DNA of 64,000 nucleotides from Liolophura sinensis (GCF_032854445.1 NC_088300.1:11937191-12001190); one strand, 5' to 3'; positions 1 through 12,781 are shown, numbered from the stretch's first letter. A program made the numbers and translations. The notes: generated by a model from the letters alone, not told the origin.

Positions 1-292
1 TGAGAGTTCTACTTATCTTAGAGAAATGTTTTTAGGTGTGTTTTGAATGTTAGATGACTCTGGATAAAACACTGGAAAAGTGTAAGCTTCAACAACTCAG
101 GTAATATTTTACGATCTGTTAGTGTCTCGCAACTGTAGAATTCCTGAGAAAGTTTTAGGACAAATATTTTCTAAAATATCTTGCTCTAAAATAGGGAAAC
201 ACTTTTGCCTTGATGCTTCTTGTTCTTCCTTACCCATAAATATAACCAGTGTGTTATTACAAGCGACTTATTCTCAGGATGTTGTTTTCCAG
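1..292. other. FRMD8 intron, no other feature seen
   Basis: This is AT-rich DNA upstream of the first visible FRMD8 exon. It ends in an acceptor, ttttccag, at 285-292. A second possible acceptor, ttctcag, ends at 277. Short open frames here have no recognisable product. Confidence 0.5.
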
Positions 293-3200
293 AGCTGCGC
301 CTCAAGCCCCATCACAAACCCTTCTTCCTGGTGTCTCAGTGGGCAGATCTGTGTGATAAGTACACAGAGGAGGATGCTGATGACATTGCTAAAGGTATTA
401 CACCATGTGGCCTTTCTGCATTCATTATGTATCGTAAATGGCCTATAATTTTGCCCATGGCTAATTTGCCATGACATTTGTTACCTTATAAAAATGCTGT
501 AATTTAGGCAGAAGTTTTAGGTCATTCATAAAAGTACTCCAATTTATGAATCAAAGTAATTTGTCATAACTGCTTACATTCAGGAGATACGCGTTGCACT
601 GCATTTTTACAAGAGTGCATCACGGAGCATTTTGCAAGATGAAATGTGAAATGGTCAGTTTGTGATTGTATTTGCTGAGTACTGAGAGGATCACATACTG
701 ATAGTGTGGCATACCTCCCTCTATTTATGAACAGATGCTTATACATTTGCCCTCAGGAATATCTGTGCAGTAAAGATTCTATTCTGTCTTATTCTGTTTC
801 ATTTCTAATTTAAATGATATCAGGGTCCTCTGTGGCTCAGTTGGGTAGCGCGCTATCGCAGCATAATGACCCAGAAGCTTCTCATTAATGCGGTCGCTGT
901 GAGTTCAAGTCCAGCTTATGCTGGCTTCCTAACCCATGATGGTCGTGGGTTAGCCCCGGGTTCTGCTCAGTTTCCTCACACCATATTACTGGCGGATGTC
1001 GTATAAGTGAAATATTCTTGAGTACGGGGTAAAACACCAATCAAATCAAATAAATAAATAACTGATATCAGGATGTTGCGTCTGCTGTGAATGTAATGCC
1101 ATTTGATTTAAATTTTGTTTTAAGGGCAGAAGGTAAAATACTGTATGTCTTTGCTTTTATTTCCAGATGAGCCAATGTTGATGTTTCAAAGAGATGTCTT
1201 TTTTCCACGACAACAGGAAGCACAGGTTTGTTTAATAGAAATGTATATTACATGTGAGAACTGGTATATCACCTCCAGGAATATTTGCTGCGATAAATCC
1301 CATTGGTGTCTTTATTTATTTTTTATCCCACACTTCAGCGACTATTGATTGGGTCTGTCAGACTATCCCTCTTTGATTTCTGTGTGATAACTGTGCTAAG
1401 TATGGTCATATTCTAGTAATTTTTTGTGCAGTTTCACTTTGTGGAATGCCAGCTCAAATTTGAAAAACGACCCGATCCATGCATTAGTTTTGAATATATT
1501 GAATTCTATGATTCACATTAGTAGTTGGGTTTTAGCAGTAAATGGGACATAAATACAAAAATTCTGTACAAACTCAATAGAATGGAAGCACATGTTGTAT
1601 GGGTTCTTTAAATTTTTTGTTATACTTTGCAAAACACAAAACATTGGAAAATGGGAGACAGAGTTACATTATGGAACTTCATTTGTCATCAGGAAACCTG
1701 CCTAAAGCATCAGTTGTCTCATGCATGTGAAAAGTAAGGTGGGTCTTGATACATTTGTAACATAATTGGACTACTAGACGACCTGTACATTATTAAATTG
1801 TGAGCTTACCTGCTGGAGAGGTTATGTTCCTTTAGGAAGTTACATAATACTGTCTGAGGTAAATATTAATTATATATGAATCTCTTTCTGTGTGTGGTGT
1901 AAACAGGTGAGGGATAGGGAGACCCTGCTGTACCTGTATCAGGAGGCCAAGTTTAATGTACTGGAGGGGCGCTATGTGGTCAGCCCGGAGGATTACCATC
2001 GTTTGGCAGGAATATCAGCGGTCATACACCTGGGACGGTTCGACAGGAAAAGTCATATTTCAGCATTCTACAGGTGAGTTTACCACTTGACAGTACAACA
2101 CACTGCATAATGTGGCCATCAATTATATGGCCAAAAAGAAAGCCAGAAGTCAGATTTGAACTCCTGTCCTCTGCTGGGATGATAAGGTGTGTTGAGTGGT
2201 GGTTTTTTCCCAAGGTTTTATTCCACCCATAGATCAGACTGCTGTCTAGGAACCATAATTGTGATTTTAACAACAACCTGGCAGTATACAGGAAATTTGT
2301 ATATTCCCTTACTCTCACTGTTGTTGAGGCCCAGGTGGCAAAAGCAGTTGACAGTTTTTGTGTGACATTTTGTGAATTCTGATGTGGGTTGAACACCATG
2401 TCTTTCACCAATGTGGTACGTATCTGTACAACACATTGAAAAGTTTGTCACTAACTTGTCAAAGATCCATTTAACCTGGGCCCTTTGTTTCCGCCCCCAC
2501 AACACTGCCTGCCAATGTGTTTGTTATGCATTGTGTAAAATTTTTGATTATAGCTTTAAACAATAATCAAACAAAAAAAATAAATGCATGTGTTTACTTT
2601 GTAGGTCCTCTCTGGAGCAGTTCTACCCAGACTTCATGTTAAAGAAAAAGTGGTCATTCTCAGGGCTGTGGTCTAAGAATTCAGACGATGGGCTTTCCTC
2701 TCATCTTGAGGCTGCTCATACAAGGGTATCAGATCAGTACCAGAGCGGAGAGCTGCATCAGGTCTTACCTGAACTGTACAGAGCCTACCTCAACATCCTG
2801 TACAAGTACCCGTTTTATGGGTGAGTTCTGTAGTGCATACCTCAACATCCTGTTCAAGTACCCGTGTTATGGGCGAGTTCTGTAGTGCCTACCTCAACGT
2901 CCTTTACAAGTACCTTTTTAATGGGTGAGTTCTGTAGTGCCTACCTCAACGTCCTGTACAAGTACCCATTTTATCAATGAGTTCTGTAGTGCCTACCTCA
3001 ACATCCTGTACAAGTACCCGTTTTATGGGTGAGTTCTGTAGTGCCAACGTCAACATTCTGTACAAGTAACTGTTTAATGGGTGAGTTCTGTAGTGCCTAC
3101 CTCAATGTCCTGTACAAGTACCCATTTTAAGAATGAGTTCTGTAGTGCCTACCTCAACATCCTGTACAAGTACCCGTTTTATGAATGAGTTCTGTAGTGC

Positions 3201-6200
3201 CTACCTCAACATCCAGTACAAGTACCCATTTTATGAATGAGTTCTGTAGTGCCTACCTCAACATCCTGTACAGGTACCCATTTTTTATGGGTGAGTTCTG
3301 TAGTGTCTATGTCAACATTCTGTACAAGTCCCCGTTTTCTGGATGAGTTCTGTAGTGCCTTTCTCAGCAGCCTCTTCTGCCAAGTTTGAAGCACTTGTTC
3401 TAGGGGAGGAACACTCATACAATCAATGTAGCTATTGTATGGGTGTGCTCAGTGAGGACTTCCTCGGAATCTTCTTTAAGTATTCATACTGTAGGTGGGA
3501 TGATTAAGGCTTACATATGACAAATAAAGACAAATAAATTTTTGTCACTTTTATTACAGAGGAGCATTTTTCACCGGTGACATTGACAGAACAAGCCGAT
3601 TGCAGTTTCTAAAGGGATTCCAAGATAAGCCTGTGTGGATTTCTATCTCAACTGATGGGGTGACAGTCATTGATCGCGAAAAGAACGTAAGAAAAGAGGG
3701 AAAACCTTACTTGTCCTAAACCAGATACAGAGTACAAAAAAGCCACTACATTCTTTGATTTTTTTTGCAAATTGACTACTTAGTCCTTATTAAGTTAAAT
3801 TGGGTGGTTTTCTTCTCATCTTACTAGACAGACTCTGCTCAATCAAATTAATCACCATCAAAGCCAGGGCAGTACCTTTCAAGCCATTGAATAATTTATT
3901 TATAAATGCAGGTGTAATTATAGGAACATTGGCCACCTTAAAGGAGACCTTACAGACGATATGCTCCATCCCTGTTTTCTGTGATATATCACAGTTTCTG
4001 TACAGTTGCGACAGCTTGCAAACATAGCTGCAGAACCGTAGACAGTGATATGTTTTTGAACAGCTTGGAACCGATTTTTATAGGTAGGAAATGTTGTGCG
4101 ATCATGTTGTTCCAGTCTGTTTATTCAATGGGCTCCACATATTTCACTGTTTCTTCTGGTGTATTTCTGATGGTGTTTGACAGGAGGTTCTGCTAGCTCT
4201 CCCATACGAGACTTTCTCCTGGCAGTACAAAGAGGCTAAGAAGGTGGATGATCCCCCCATCCTTTACCTACAGTTTGTCTGTCCTGAATCTGCACACAAC
4301 ACCAAGCTGCTCATTGTCGACTCCTACCAGGTCTGTCAGATTTACATTTCTACCTATTCACATGGTGTTAGTACCCCAAGCCTTTAACATTTTTGCATAT
4401 GAAAGAGCAATCTTCAGTGCAATTTATGCACATTTTTAAATTTGATTGGCGATTTTCAAGGCTTCACAAAAAGTATGATTTTATTAGTCTACTTAGGTTG
4501 ATGCCCTCAGAAGTTGCTTGAATGAATGCCTTGCAAATATGTGAAAAAGTTGAAGAATTACATTATGAGATATTACATTAAAGTATGAAGTATACAGTAG
4601 GTTTGTTAAGCTTTCAAGAGAGACAGATCTCTTGAATAACAGACTGCCTTGCGCAGCATTCATATGTTTTTATTAGGAGCACTTGATATGCAGGTTTGGG
4701 GCCTCCGTTGGTCAGTAGATTAGCGTGCTAGGGCAGCGTAGTGACCCAGAAGCCTCTCACCAATGCGGTCGCTGTGAGTTCAAGACCAGCTCATGCTGGC
4801 TTCCTCTCCGGCTGTATGTGGGAAGGGCTGTCAGCAACCTGTGGATGGTTGTTTGTTTCCCCCGGGCTCTGCCCGGTTTACACCCACCATAATGTTGGCC
4901 GCTGTCGTATAAGGGAAATATTCTTGAGTACGGCATAAAACACCAATCAAAGAAAAAAAAAAAAATGATATGCAGGTTCAATCCCAGATGTGGACAGGGA
5001 ATTGCTAGGTGCACCTGCTCTCATGGAGCGGTAAATAGACCGTGTTTTAAGGCCACTTGTCCACTAACTGACCAATAAAGTATGTAAAGCACCAGTCAGA
5101 TAAAACAGAAATGTTTTTGCTTGATTTCTAGGCAAAGTTGATGGATGCCCTGATAGAGACTTGTGTCAACCTAAAGATACAGAAGTACAACACCCCAGCT
5201 GAGGATACTGTGGATTCCACTCTCCCAAGTAAGTCAGGCTTTTATCTGTCTCAGAGCTTGGCTGTCAGCAACTTGTGGATGGTTTTGGGTTACTCCCGGG
5301 CTCTGCATGGTTTCCTCTCACCACAATACTGCCGCCGAAATATATTTGAGTACAGCGCAAAACACCAATCAAATAAATACATGAAGGAATTTTGATTTGC
5401 AGACCTTCTGGGGTTTGTAATAAAAAAATACTGCCATGATAATGAAGAAGTCATTACTATGTAAATTTTAAAGGTTACTAGTGTGACCTTGAGTGTAAAG
5501 CGGGATAGAAGATGGGACTCTGGCTATACAAAATATTGTGGCTAAGAGTAGGCATGTTGACCATACTGTGCGCATGTATGGTTAGAAAAAAAATGGTTTA
5601 GAAACCGTGGGAGCACAATGTTGGATTTTGTGTGGATTGTCCAGATAGCCCAGTCACCTCAATGTTCATTTTATGATTGCAGGTCCTTCATCAGAAAACA
5701 CCATAGGTATGGTCATTAGGAGTGTTTTGTTGCACAGTCATCACTTCCCCACCAGCATCCCTGTTCTTTCTGAATTTGTGCGAGTAAAATGTGCAAGTGC
5801 GATTGTTTTACTGTCCGAATTTGTTACCTGCATGAAGATCCCTTAACCCAGCTGCATATATGTATTAACCCTCAATCCACACCAGTACATCCCTGCCGTA
5901 AGACTCCATCACTCCACATTGTTAGCACACATGGACACGATACCTTATCCTTCTGTTTTTGCTCATGAAGAACCAGTATAATTGTTTTATACTCATAGCA
6001 TCAGTATCTGTTATCCTTGTCATTTACCCAATAGTTTGTGACTCTAAAATTATTTGTCCATGATCCATCTCTTTACCCTGTTTACCATTGCTTTATCACC
6101 CCAAGCTATGTGCTCTGTTGAAGATATTGTTACAAGTTTTGTGATTTTGATTTAGTGTGACTGCCTCAGGGTAAATTGTAAAAACAGCTTCCAGGTGCTC

Positions 6201-9024
6201 AGTATTGTTGCATGTAATATTATTGTTACTGTCATTTCCATTGTGCATATGTGAAATTGTTCTGTTACTGTTATCTGTTCACAACTTCCAAGAATTTCTA
6301 CAGGCTCAGTTTCTGTTTTTTTTCTCTTTTTTTTTTCTGGGTTTTTCTTTCGGTAAAACCCATTCTTAGCCACAGATTTTCATAAGAGCTTTTAAATCAG
6401 CAGTAGCACATTACAAAGGAACAGTTGGCTTGAAATTGTGGTTAGTTCATAATTTTGTCCTAGTGGTGGGACCAACTGTATGACATACATGTACAGCATC
6501 AGCCAGGAATCATACCAGTCACAATAGTAATCGCTTGTGAAGTCGCCATTAAGTCTGTGGCTATAAAATTTTTACTTATTAACAAAAAACAGGCTGAGAT
6601 ATTATAAAATGTATACTCTGAAGAAAAAACACATCCCATAAGACATGTTGTTATCTTTCTGATTTAGAGCGGTCAAACTAGCATTCTTTGGTGACCTTAC
6701 TAAAATGTAGGTCAAATACAGTCATGTATGTGGGAAGTTCTGTCAGCAACCTGCAGATGGTCATGGCTTTCCTCCCACCACAATGCTGGCCACTGTCGTA
6801 TAAGTGAAATATTGTTGAGTACAGTGTAAAACACCTATCATATAAATAAATCAAATACAGTCATTTATTCTAGTGACTCATAAAGACATATGTCATCTGA
6901 TAGGCTGTCCAAGTCATAATAGGTGGAGACAGTGTTCAGTGTTTGATTTAAAAATTGCTGTGAAAGTGCATTTTTTTTAAAAAATACATGTTGCATTTTA
7001 TAAAGACTATGTTTGTTGCAGGGATTTACATTTTTCAAGCAGGGCCTTATCTTAACCTCGAAACAAACCTCAAAACACCTTTCTGGCATCCACAGGATTC
7101 CCAGAATGAGTAGTGAAGTGGTCCTTGGCAAAATTTGAGGTTAAGTCAAGTGATTACTCACAGATAGGCTTCTTGTTGTTGATCCTAATTAGCAACAAGT
7201 CCTCAGCTCATGTGAAGATGTTATCAACTTAGTACTAAGTCTGCCTTATGTGACTATAATCTCAGTTTATGAACTGAAACTTTTATTAAGTTGATTGAGC
7301 AATAAACAGATTTAGTTTCTGGGATTAGTAGGGCAAAATTTGCTGTAAGGGGCCCAATAAAGTTGTGAAGATTATATTCAATCTAAGATATGGTCCCTTT
7401 GACATGGTTACATAAAAGGTTGAAATGTCCGAAGTGGAAAATTTCCACTGAGTAAAATGCCTTTATAGGGAAATGTCCTGGATCCAGCAGTCTTGGTGCT
7501 CAGAAGGTCTTTGCACAGCCATGAGATGTGTGAATGAATGTGTTTGTATCATAGTTTAGTACAGGTTTGATTTCTGTTTCAGACCCCTTCAGGACCTGTG
7601 CTAACAAACTGGATCGCTTGTGTCTGGAGACCCTCACCCCTGAGGGTAAGACAGCTGTGTTGTTGTAGTGGTCAGTTCACCCTTGGGCATGAGCTTACCT
7701 GTTTGTCAGATTGATAGTTTGCTAAGGATGTAATGTCACGCTCAGCATTATTTAGGACAAACCAATTTCATAATGCTGACTTATTCATATTTCTGCCTTG
7801 CTAAATTCTAAATCTGCAGACATTCAGTAACAGTATACGGACTCTGGTGCGAATCATGGTCAGCGTGCTAGCTTACATTGAACGCCAAAGGCTAGATTCC
7901 TTAATGTTTCAAAATCTATAGTATGACCAGACACAGAATTGAACCTCTGTCTCCAGCCACCCAGCTAGCAGGTATTACTAAACTCCACTGTGGGGACCCC
8001 ACCAAGATATGTGGGTAAATCACAACCTCAATCCCCAACCACCAACTGACCACCCATGTATATCTATGAAAACAGCTTCTATTGGGAGCATGTGCCCATC
8101 TATTGTATCAAGTAGTGGGTTCAATTCTGTAGACTTGTCAAACATGATCAGTCAGCCCAGCAGGTACCTCTTCTGGGGTCTTTCTTAACAGAAAAATTCT
8201 GCGACATTTTTGATCAACAGATGGTTGTATTACACTCATGGGGTCCATATCAGTAGCTTTATTCATTTAATATGGGCTTCACTTGGCAGAACTTTGTGAA
8301 TACATACTGTTACCCCTTGTTGATTTGTCTGTAGATACCCTGCCAGGTGTTTTTGAGAAGTTAGGGTGGGTTACTTAGACATTGCTAATAAAGCTAAGTC
8401 ACAGCAAAGTCCCTACCAACCTTTCCCACATATAACTCTGCATAAAAGCATATTTGGGTAATCCTAAAGCAGGTGGTTTCTTTGTCTGAGCAAATGATTT
8501 AATGCTAATTCTCATGTCACATGACAAAGAATTAAAACCAAAATCAGTAAGAATTTGGAGCAGTTTTAGTGTTTAGTGGAAGTTCTTTCCTTCCAGATAC
8601 CATTTGTTATTGTTGAAATGGTTCTTTCCTTGTGCTTGTGTAGACATTACATTGTAAATGTCACAAAAATTTCATCTGAAGAAGGAAATAAAATTAACAA
8701 AAAAATCATGTAGCTTTCATCCCAGCATTATCAGTTATGTCCATGAACTCACTAACATTAAATTCAAGTATTTTACAAGGTTGTTTATGTGCTCACATCC
8801 ACCGCACCAACCAAAAAGGATGAAACCATATGAAGGTTATTTTGGAAGTAGTTTTCATTGACACTTATTACAGTTTTATCCCAGACACAGTTTGCAGAAT
8901 AATGGGAAATGTAACTGAATTGATGCTGGGAAAAAATGCATAATTATTTGTTTCTGGTAACAATTGCTTGAAATAAATTTACAATAATTTCTTTTTTCTT
9001 TTCTTCACAGGGGAGAAAGTTTGA
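293..9024 (+). CDS. FRMD8: FERM domain-containing protein 8 (FRMD8), 3' ten coding exons, 5' part outside window
   Basis: Ten exons join in one open frame of 337 codons plus stop: 293-394, 1167-1225, 1907-2073, 2605-2820, 3560-3686, 4184-4330, 5132-5228, 5683-5706, 7583-7645 and 9011-9024. All have AG/GT borders and matching phases. FRMD8 is a FERM adaptor that binds iRhoms to stabilise ADAM17 at the cell surface and has been linked to LRP6/Wnt signalling. Stretches that match my memory of the vertebrate protein are DEPMLMFQRDVFFP (F1/F2), LLYLYQEAKFNVLEGRY, ELYRAYLNILYKYPFYGGAF (end of F2) and the F3 lobe with VTVIDREKN, FSWQYKEA and LMDALIETCV. The N-terminus and start of F1 lie left of the window. 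Human FRMD8 has a longer tail after the FERM domain; here the reading ends at 9022-9024 after a short tail, so the last exon is the least certain. An alternative acceptor five bases further on (exon from 9016) would give a different short tail. Confidence 0.88.
825..1062 (+). mobile_element. Full-length tRNA-derived SINE (family I) with 10-bp target-site duplication
   Basis: The head resembles a tRNA gene: a box A-like tgtggctcagttgggtagcg and a box B-like gagttcaagtccagc. It is followed by the family body and the tail aagtgaaatattcttgagta, then aacaccaatcaaatcaaata. The 10 bp tgatatcagg occurs just before (815-824) and just after (1063-1072), a perfect target-site duplication. It lies in an FRMD8 intron. 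Confidence 0.9.
2130..2265 (-). mobile_element. Degenerate tRNA-derived SINE (third family), minus strand
   Basis: On the minus strand there is a box B-like ggagttcaaatctgac and, 5' of the head on that strand, a piece ending in ctatgggtgg. A similar tttatgggtgg piece recurs near 17848, 22340 and 47233, so this is a dispersed repeat. No target-site duplication was found. Confidence 0.4.
2821..3380 (+). repeat. 52-bp minisatellite derived from an FRMD8 exon/intron junction, about 10.5 copies
   Basis: The unit starts gtgagttctgtagtgcctac and ends with tacaagtacccgttttatgg. Its last 36 or so bases are near copies of the end of FRMD8 exon 2605-2820, and its first bases are the intron's own splice donor. 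The array follows the real donor directly. Most copies keep gtgagt or atgagt at the junction. Period is 52 bp, with one 54-bp copy near 3240-3293. Confidence 0.9.
4697..4965 (+). mobile_element. Full-length SINE (family I) with 13-bp target-site duplication
   Basis: It starts near ggggcctccgttggtcag, carries box B-like gagttcaagaccagc and ends in an A-rich tail. The 13 bp tgatatgcaggtt flank it at 4684-4696 and 4966-4978. It lies in the FRMD8 intron 4331-5131. The downstream flank, caggttcaatcccagatg, itself resembles the box B of another SINE, so this may be a nested insertion. Confidence 0.9.
4979..5106 (+). mobile_element. Possible tail of an older SINE interrupted by the 4697-4965 insertion
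   Basis: The sequence begins with a box B-like caggttcaatccc and ends tgtaaagcaccagtcagata aaac, resembling the aaacaccaatcaaata tail of family I SINEs. It is diverged. Confidence 0.4.
5254..5388 (+). mobile_element. 5'-truncated family I SINE
   Basis: It matches the 3' half of the family: a gctgtcagcaacttgtggat piece, cccgggctctgc, and the tail aaacaccaatcaaataaata. The tRNA-like head is missing. No clear duplication flanks it. It begins 26 bases after an FRMD8 splice donor (5229). Confidence 0.8.
6726..6850 (+). mobile_element. 5'-truncated family I SINE with 14-bp target-site duplication
   Basis: Only the 3' half of the family is present, from gtatgtgggaagttctgtca to the tail. The 14 bp tcaaatacagtcat flank it at 6712-6725 and 6851-6864. 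Truncation with an intact duplication is the mark of LINE-driven target-primed insertion that stopped early. Confidence 0.88.
7850..8000 (-). mobile_element. Diverged tRNA-like SINE remnant
   Basis: On the minus strand gacagaggttcaattctgtg resembles a pol III box B, with a box A-like ctgggtggctgg upstream. It lies inside FRMD8 intron 7646-9010, where I see no further exon. Confidence 0.35.
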
Positions 9025-10078
9025 GAAAAAGGATTTTCGTGGTTATCTCCCCCTGATAAAGAATCTTGTTTTCTGCTGAGATTTGCAGACATCACTGTAG
9101 CACAAATCTGTGTTTCTGTGTGTGTAAATGCAGTATGTTGTATTCATAACAGGGCTTATTACCTGAAGTTAGTAACAATTACTTGATTTTGGTTCTACAT
9201 ATCACACGGGTGATAAGCCACAGTTACATTGTAGGTAGGTCTACGAATATTCAAGCACAATAGGCACAGTGGTAAAATTTGAATGTTACATTCCAACTTG
9301 CTGTGAACATAATGATCACTGCTGCACATACGTGTATTCACGTTGGTCATTGTGTATTTCAAGGTGACCATCACAGCCTTCTGTTGGTGTGACAAGGTGA
9401 CCATCACAGCCTTCTGTTGATGTGACAAGGTGACCATGACAAGGTGACCATCACCGCCTTCTGTTGGTGTGACAAGCATCTTTGTATGTGGCTGTGCTTC
9501 TTAAAAATATCTACTTTAACGAAGTGTCTATTTTTCCCAAAGTTTTAAAATGTTTTTATGAGTAATATAATAAGGTATACATAACAAAGTATGTAATCTG
9601 GTATAGCGAGTTTGTGAATGGGAATCCAGAATAGCGGGTATAAATGTGACTAATGCTACTAACTTAACCTTCGTGTGGCTTCCAACTTCCAAGGATGAAG
9701 GCTTATTGTAGATGTAGATTTTAACACGTCATGGTTAATCATTATCAAAGATTGCTTTTTTTACAAATATTGTCAGATGTTATATTCTCGCAAGTTGATT
9801 TTAGTTGTACTTGTATGCAGTTATTATAGATGTAATTGCTTATGATTTGATTGACGTGAGTAATGTTATTTTGTGCATATGTAATAAGTTGTCAGGAATA
9901 TAAAACTGCTTGATCTCTGTCGTCTGGAAAGAGGAAATATATTGATTATGGGTATGTCATTTGAAACCATTCCAAGGCCAGGGAAAATATTTTTAAAAGT
10001 TGAAAAATTGTAGAAATTCCACGACATTTTCAAGTAATGATTCTGGCATATCAATCTTGTTATCGCCATGATGGATCC
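9025..10078. other. FRMD8 3' UTR and downstream flank
   Basis: This is AT-rich and non-coding in appearance. The FRMD8 3' UTR must start here, but several weak poly(A) motifs exist and none stands out. Apart from the 33-bp repeat near 9363 nothing is recognised. Confidence 0.4.
9363..9476 (+). repeat. 33-bp tandem repeat, about 3.5 copies
   Basis: The unit is built from aaggtgaccatcacagcctt plus ctgttggtgtgac. Three full copies and one 14-base partial copy are present. Confidence 0.85.
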
Positions 10079-10566
10079 TTAAAGTAAAAGAAAGCTAAAA
10101 TATGAAGTGAGGTTCATCATACAGACAATTGTAAAGTATGCATCAATGTACTTTTTTTTTCAGATTTTTGCATAGAGAGTTAAAGCTATTTGAACCTTTG
10201 AATTCTAAGGTGGGGTTTATGTACTGTACTATCAGAGTTTAGGAATTCTGATGTCTCTGGAAGTTTTTCCAACTTTGATTCACAACACCGAATGTTGTAA
10301 TAACTCTTTAACCCAAGAGTAAAAGATTACTGAAATAATGCTCTCAAAAATTCATTCCTTCTGAACATGAGGAAAAAAAGGTGATGTGACGTCATAGTTC
10401 CTAAATACCGTCAGTATGGCTCATAAAGCCCACCACAGAATTCATGTCATGCCTGTCAACACGCTTAAAAAAATCTAAAAAAAATTAATGAAAGTATTTT
10501 TACACATAGTTAACAGTTGTCTGCATGATGAACCTTACTTCATATTTTAGCTTTCTTTCCCTTTAA
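10079..10566. mobile_element. MITE with about 50-bp terminal inverted repeats and TTAA at both ends
   Basis: The left end, from 10079, reads ttaaagtaaaagaaagctaa and continues atatgaagtgaggttcatca. The right end, ending at 10566, is its reverse complement with a few mismatches: ttaaagggaaagaaagctaa on the minus strand. Both ends carry TTAA, the duplication typical of piggyBac-type transposases. There is no coding capacity, so it would be a non-autonomous element of about 488 bp. Confidence 0.75.
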
Positions 10567-12767
10567 GGAAAAGACACCACCACCAAGTGTATATACCAGT
10601 ATGTATGGATAAAGTATCCCATATCACAGTTCAAGGTAGGCAAATCAATCACGGTGAGAAAATTGAAACAATCCCATGTTACCAGTTTTCACTTTTAACT
10701 TATCAGGAGCGAGTTAAGTCTATAACCTGAGAACGTAGCTGTTTCCACTGACGTCACCCTAGTCTTATTTTGCCTTTTAGCCATGTGCGTAGGGTATGAG
10801 TAACACAAGGTTGTGTATCCGGTTTCTATAACATGGCGTATCCCATGACTTCGTAAGAATTCCAGAAGTTGATTTGTTGAGTTACCAAGCATGCAGGAAC
10901 AAAATGACTGTGTTAGTTAAGACCTGTTTCCACCCCTCTTCTGCAATAACTACACTTATATCATTTGTTGTCTTTTCCTTTTAGTATAAAATATCATACT
11001 TTGTTATTTCAATATTCAGAGCTACTATTGGCTTATTCCATGCTCTGATCTTTGTCAGTCCATCAGTATTGTATACACACTATAGTAGGGCACATTTATG
11101 TTTATAGAAAGTCATATTTTATACTACATGAGTTTATTTCAGCAGTATATTTGTCTTGCAGTGAAGCTCAGGTTTATATTACATGTACAGTATTTTCAGA
11201 ATTTTTCATTTTTCAAATACATGTGAATTTCATTTCTTAATTTCACAGTACCCATATTTATAACAAAGGACAGCTGGCCAAATATTCATTAGAGAGATCA
11301 GTTTATTGTATGTAAATGTTCAGTTCAGTTTCTCTGTATGCACTAATGTTCCGAAGAAAATCATATACTGCTGCTATTTTATATCTTTTTTTGATCAATA
11401 TTTTAACAAATCTTCAAAATGTGTTAAAATTGCAAGAATTTGCATATTGCTTCAGATATTTGGGTTGAACCCAAATTTGGCCCCTTTCCAGTATTATAAA
11501 TTTCAAAAATGATTAATACTTTGAACATGTACTTCTGTAACATTTAATGTGTATGTGTTTCTTTCCTTTTTGGTCATATTGGGCTGGAGCTGGCTTCACA
11601 GTATAAATAGAACTTTTTCTGTTTTACAACTAACACAACGATGACTTTGTCACTTACCGTTTGTTTATTTCATTTTCGCGGTAGTGAAGAATATTTATGA
11701 TGGTGGCCAGCATAATGGTGGACTCACTGTGACCACATTGCCTAGATGCTTCAGACTAATTGTGCTATGCTAGTACACAAACTACACAAACATGAAACAC
11801 CCCCCCCCCCACCCCAACTCACAGTTTATGTGGTCAAGTTAGCTTCCATCAGTACTGTACTACCGATTTAGTTATTAATAACAAAACAAAAACTGTTCTT
11901 TACTATAGCTTATAGATGTACATGTGTACATATAATTTTGTATAGATATTTACGCTGCAATATAATGGCTTTAGATTTTTAACACGTTTTAATCAGCTGC
12001 CTGATAATAACGTTTAAATTTTGAACACAGCTTCTCAATTTTTGTTCCATTTTTGCCAGATTCAAAGCTAATTACCTAAAAACAGTGAAATTGGAAACAT
12101 TGTTGTAATAGAGTATTGCCTACAGTTTTTAACTTTTCCAATGTTTTACAGATTTTGTGTAATTTCCTTATGTTCACTGTCAGCAGCCTTGAATTACATA
12201 TCAGGCAGTGTTTCTAAACATTCCCCATAACAATTATAACCAGGGGAAGAGGCATAGCAGCAGTAAAATCTCTTGCACATTTATTTAAAACAAAGAAAGT
12301 GTGTATATGTTTCAGATGTTTAGTTTTGTGACAGCTTTCCCTCATTTACATTTGATCTCATTTATGAATATAATGGACCATTTTATAGATTTTTATCACT
12401 TTGTTGTAAAGTTGCTGGTTGTGACTTAAAATTGCTAATAAATCATTAATACCATTAGCCACACTTGTGTTCCCTTTCATTTATAATTGGACACTTACTA
12501 TATTGATTGTCCCATCCCCTTCTTGTGTGACTTTCATGCCCTAGCATTGAAGCCATGGTATCCTTGGTTGTCTCGTATTACCTCTGTGAAATTTCATCTA
12601 CTTTAATTAGTCCTACGCAAGTAGTGTCTTGCTAATGGGTGGTTTCCTTTCAGTTACAAAACTGCTATTGTTTGGATGAAATACTCTGTAGAATCTTAAA
12701 CAGTTCCAGTCTAATAAAATGTTGTGAGTAGACATGCCACCTGAACAGGATTTTGTTTTTAAGAAGT
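10567..12767. other. Intergenic DNA, nothing recognised
   Basis: AT-rich sequence with short random open frames. A C-rich run lies near 11801-11815. No exon, RNA gene or mobile element was recognised. Confidence 0.4.
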
Positions 12768-12781
12768 ATGGCCTGATTGAG

